Assembly (NCBI GenBank): GCA_024280885.1
Contig: JAJRPF010000061.1
Location: 31,526-95,525, forward strand
DNA length: 64,000 bases
Direction of reading: 5' to 3'
Source of the DNA: Planctomycetota bacterium
GTDB taxonomy: Bacteria > Planctomycetota > JAJSAM01 > JAJVHW01
The notes under the pieces are model-generated. The model did no database searches. It had not been told where the DNA came from and worked only from the letters and a program-made list of their open reading frames with translations. This document shows positions 63,865 to 64,000 of this stretch, piece by piece; the first letter of the stretch is position 1, and every line of letters begins with the position of its first letter. Both the position numbers and the translations under genes were made by a program.

Positions 63865-64000
63865 CTAGCAGCCTGTCGGAGTAGTCCGTCGAGGACCGGG
63901 TTCGTCCAGGGGCGTCGTCCGTCGTGCTTGAGAGGCGAAGTCCCTGCCGAAGCAACATCGAGCCTGGCAAGTGCGACGGACGGCGTTCCTGGGCGGAGTC
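63865..64000. mobile_element. MITE-like repeat, copy 2, cut by window end
   Basis: The first 136 bases match copy 1 (26022 onwards) with about seven differences, starting with CTAGCAGCCTGTCGGAGTAG. The two stem arms are both present; the one difference inside the stem turns a U-G pair into U-A. The right end lies outside the window. It is 25 bases beyond the start of the GspG-like gene. Confidence 0.8.

Overview
The window is a GC-rich, gene-dense stretch of a Gram-negative chromosome. The most likely source is a planctomycete-type bacterium (inference). The pointers are three ECF sigma factors fused to membrane-anchored extracytoplasmic domains, two proteins of the squalene-cyclase/prenyltransferase-repeat type, an SBBP beta-propeller, a parallel beta-helix protein, several large TPR proteins and a heptosyltransferase-type GT9 enzyme. 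RNase III, Mfd, peptide deformylase, RibF, S20 and a tRNA-Phe make it chromosomal. No transposase, phage gene or CRISPR array is visible.

Layout. 1-6 kb: a minus-strand cluster eboA-eboB-TPR protein, with eboA and eboB overlapping by ATGA. 6-9.7 kb: an FAD/Fe-S 2-hydroxyacid dehydrogenase and a chagasin-like lipoprotein. 9.7-13.4 kb: a peptide ABC importer (binding protein and two permeases, start/stop overlaps) without its ATPases. 13.6-18.4 kb: plus-strand envelope genes (four-TM protein, DUF547 lipoprotein, small exported protein, O-antigen-ligase-like polytopic protein whose start codon lies in a perfect hairpin). 18.5-28 kb: three transmembrane sigma factors, with an NDP-sugar epimerase between the second and third. 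28-37 kb: membrane protein, beta-helix protein, an amino-acid permease fused to Usp-like and PTS EIIA domains, a DUF2071 membrane protein and a prenyltransferase-repeat protein. 37-42 kb: a Cu(I)/Ag(I) efflux pair cusB-cusA behind a strong sigma-54 promoter match and an upstream palindrome. 42-46 kb: a coiled-coil protein and a seven-repeat SBBP propeller. 46-47 kb: short repeats ending at tRNA-Phe. 47-50.7 kb: def-ribF, a TPR protein, rpsT with terminator. 51-54.7 kb: aminotransferase and GT9 genes flanked by direct ~460-bp repeats. 54.7-63 kb: a second prenyltransferase-repeat protein with a TonB-like N-terminus, then rnc-mfd-PPIase on the minus strand. 63.4 kb to the end: a GspG-like pseudopilin-type protein and part of a dispersed repeat.

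The most notable items are: (i) three sigma factors that share a sigma2-sigma4-linker-TM plan but carry unrelated outer domains, suggesting one-protein transmembrane signalling; (ii) a 206-bp repeat with 26-bp terminal inverted repeats and CTAG ends, present twice, whose core folds into an uninterrupted 25-bp RNA stem on one strand, with a pairing-preserving substitution between copies; (iii) an RNase III with a ~280-residue Arg/Asp/Gly-rich N-terminal extension; (iv) the sigma-54-controlled cusBA pair with a coupling mini-ORF; (v) a two-gene ebo remnant; (vi) direct repeats flanking the aminotransferase/GT9 pair and a tRNA-Phe 3'-end duplication. All functions are read from sequence and memory of families; nothing was searched.
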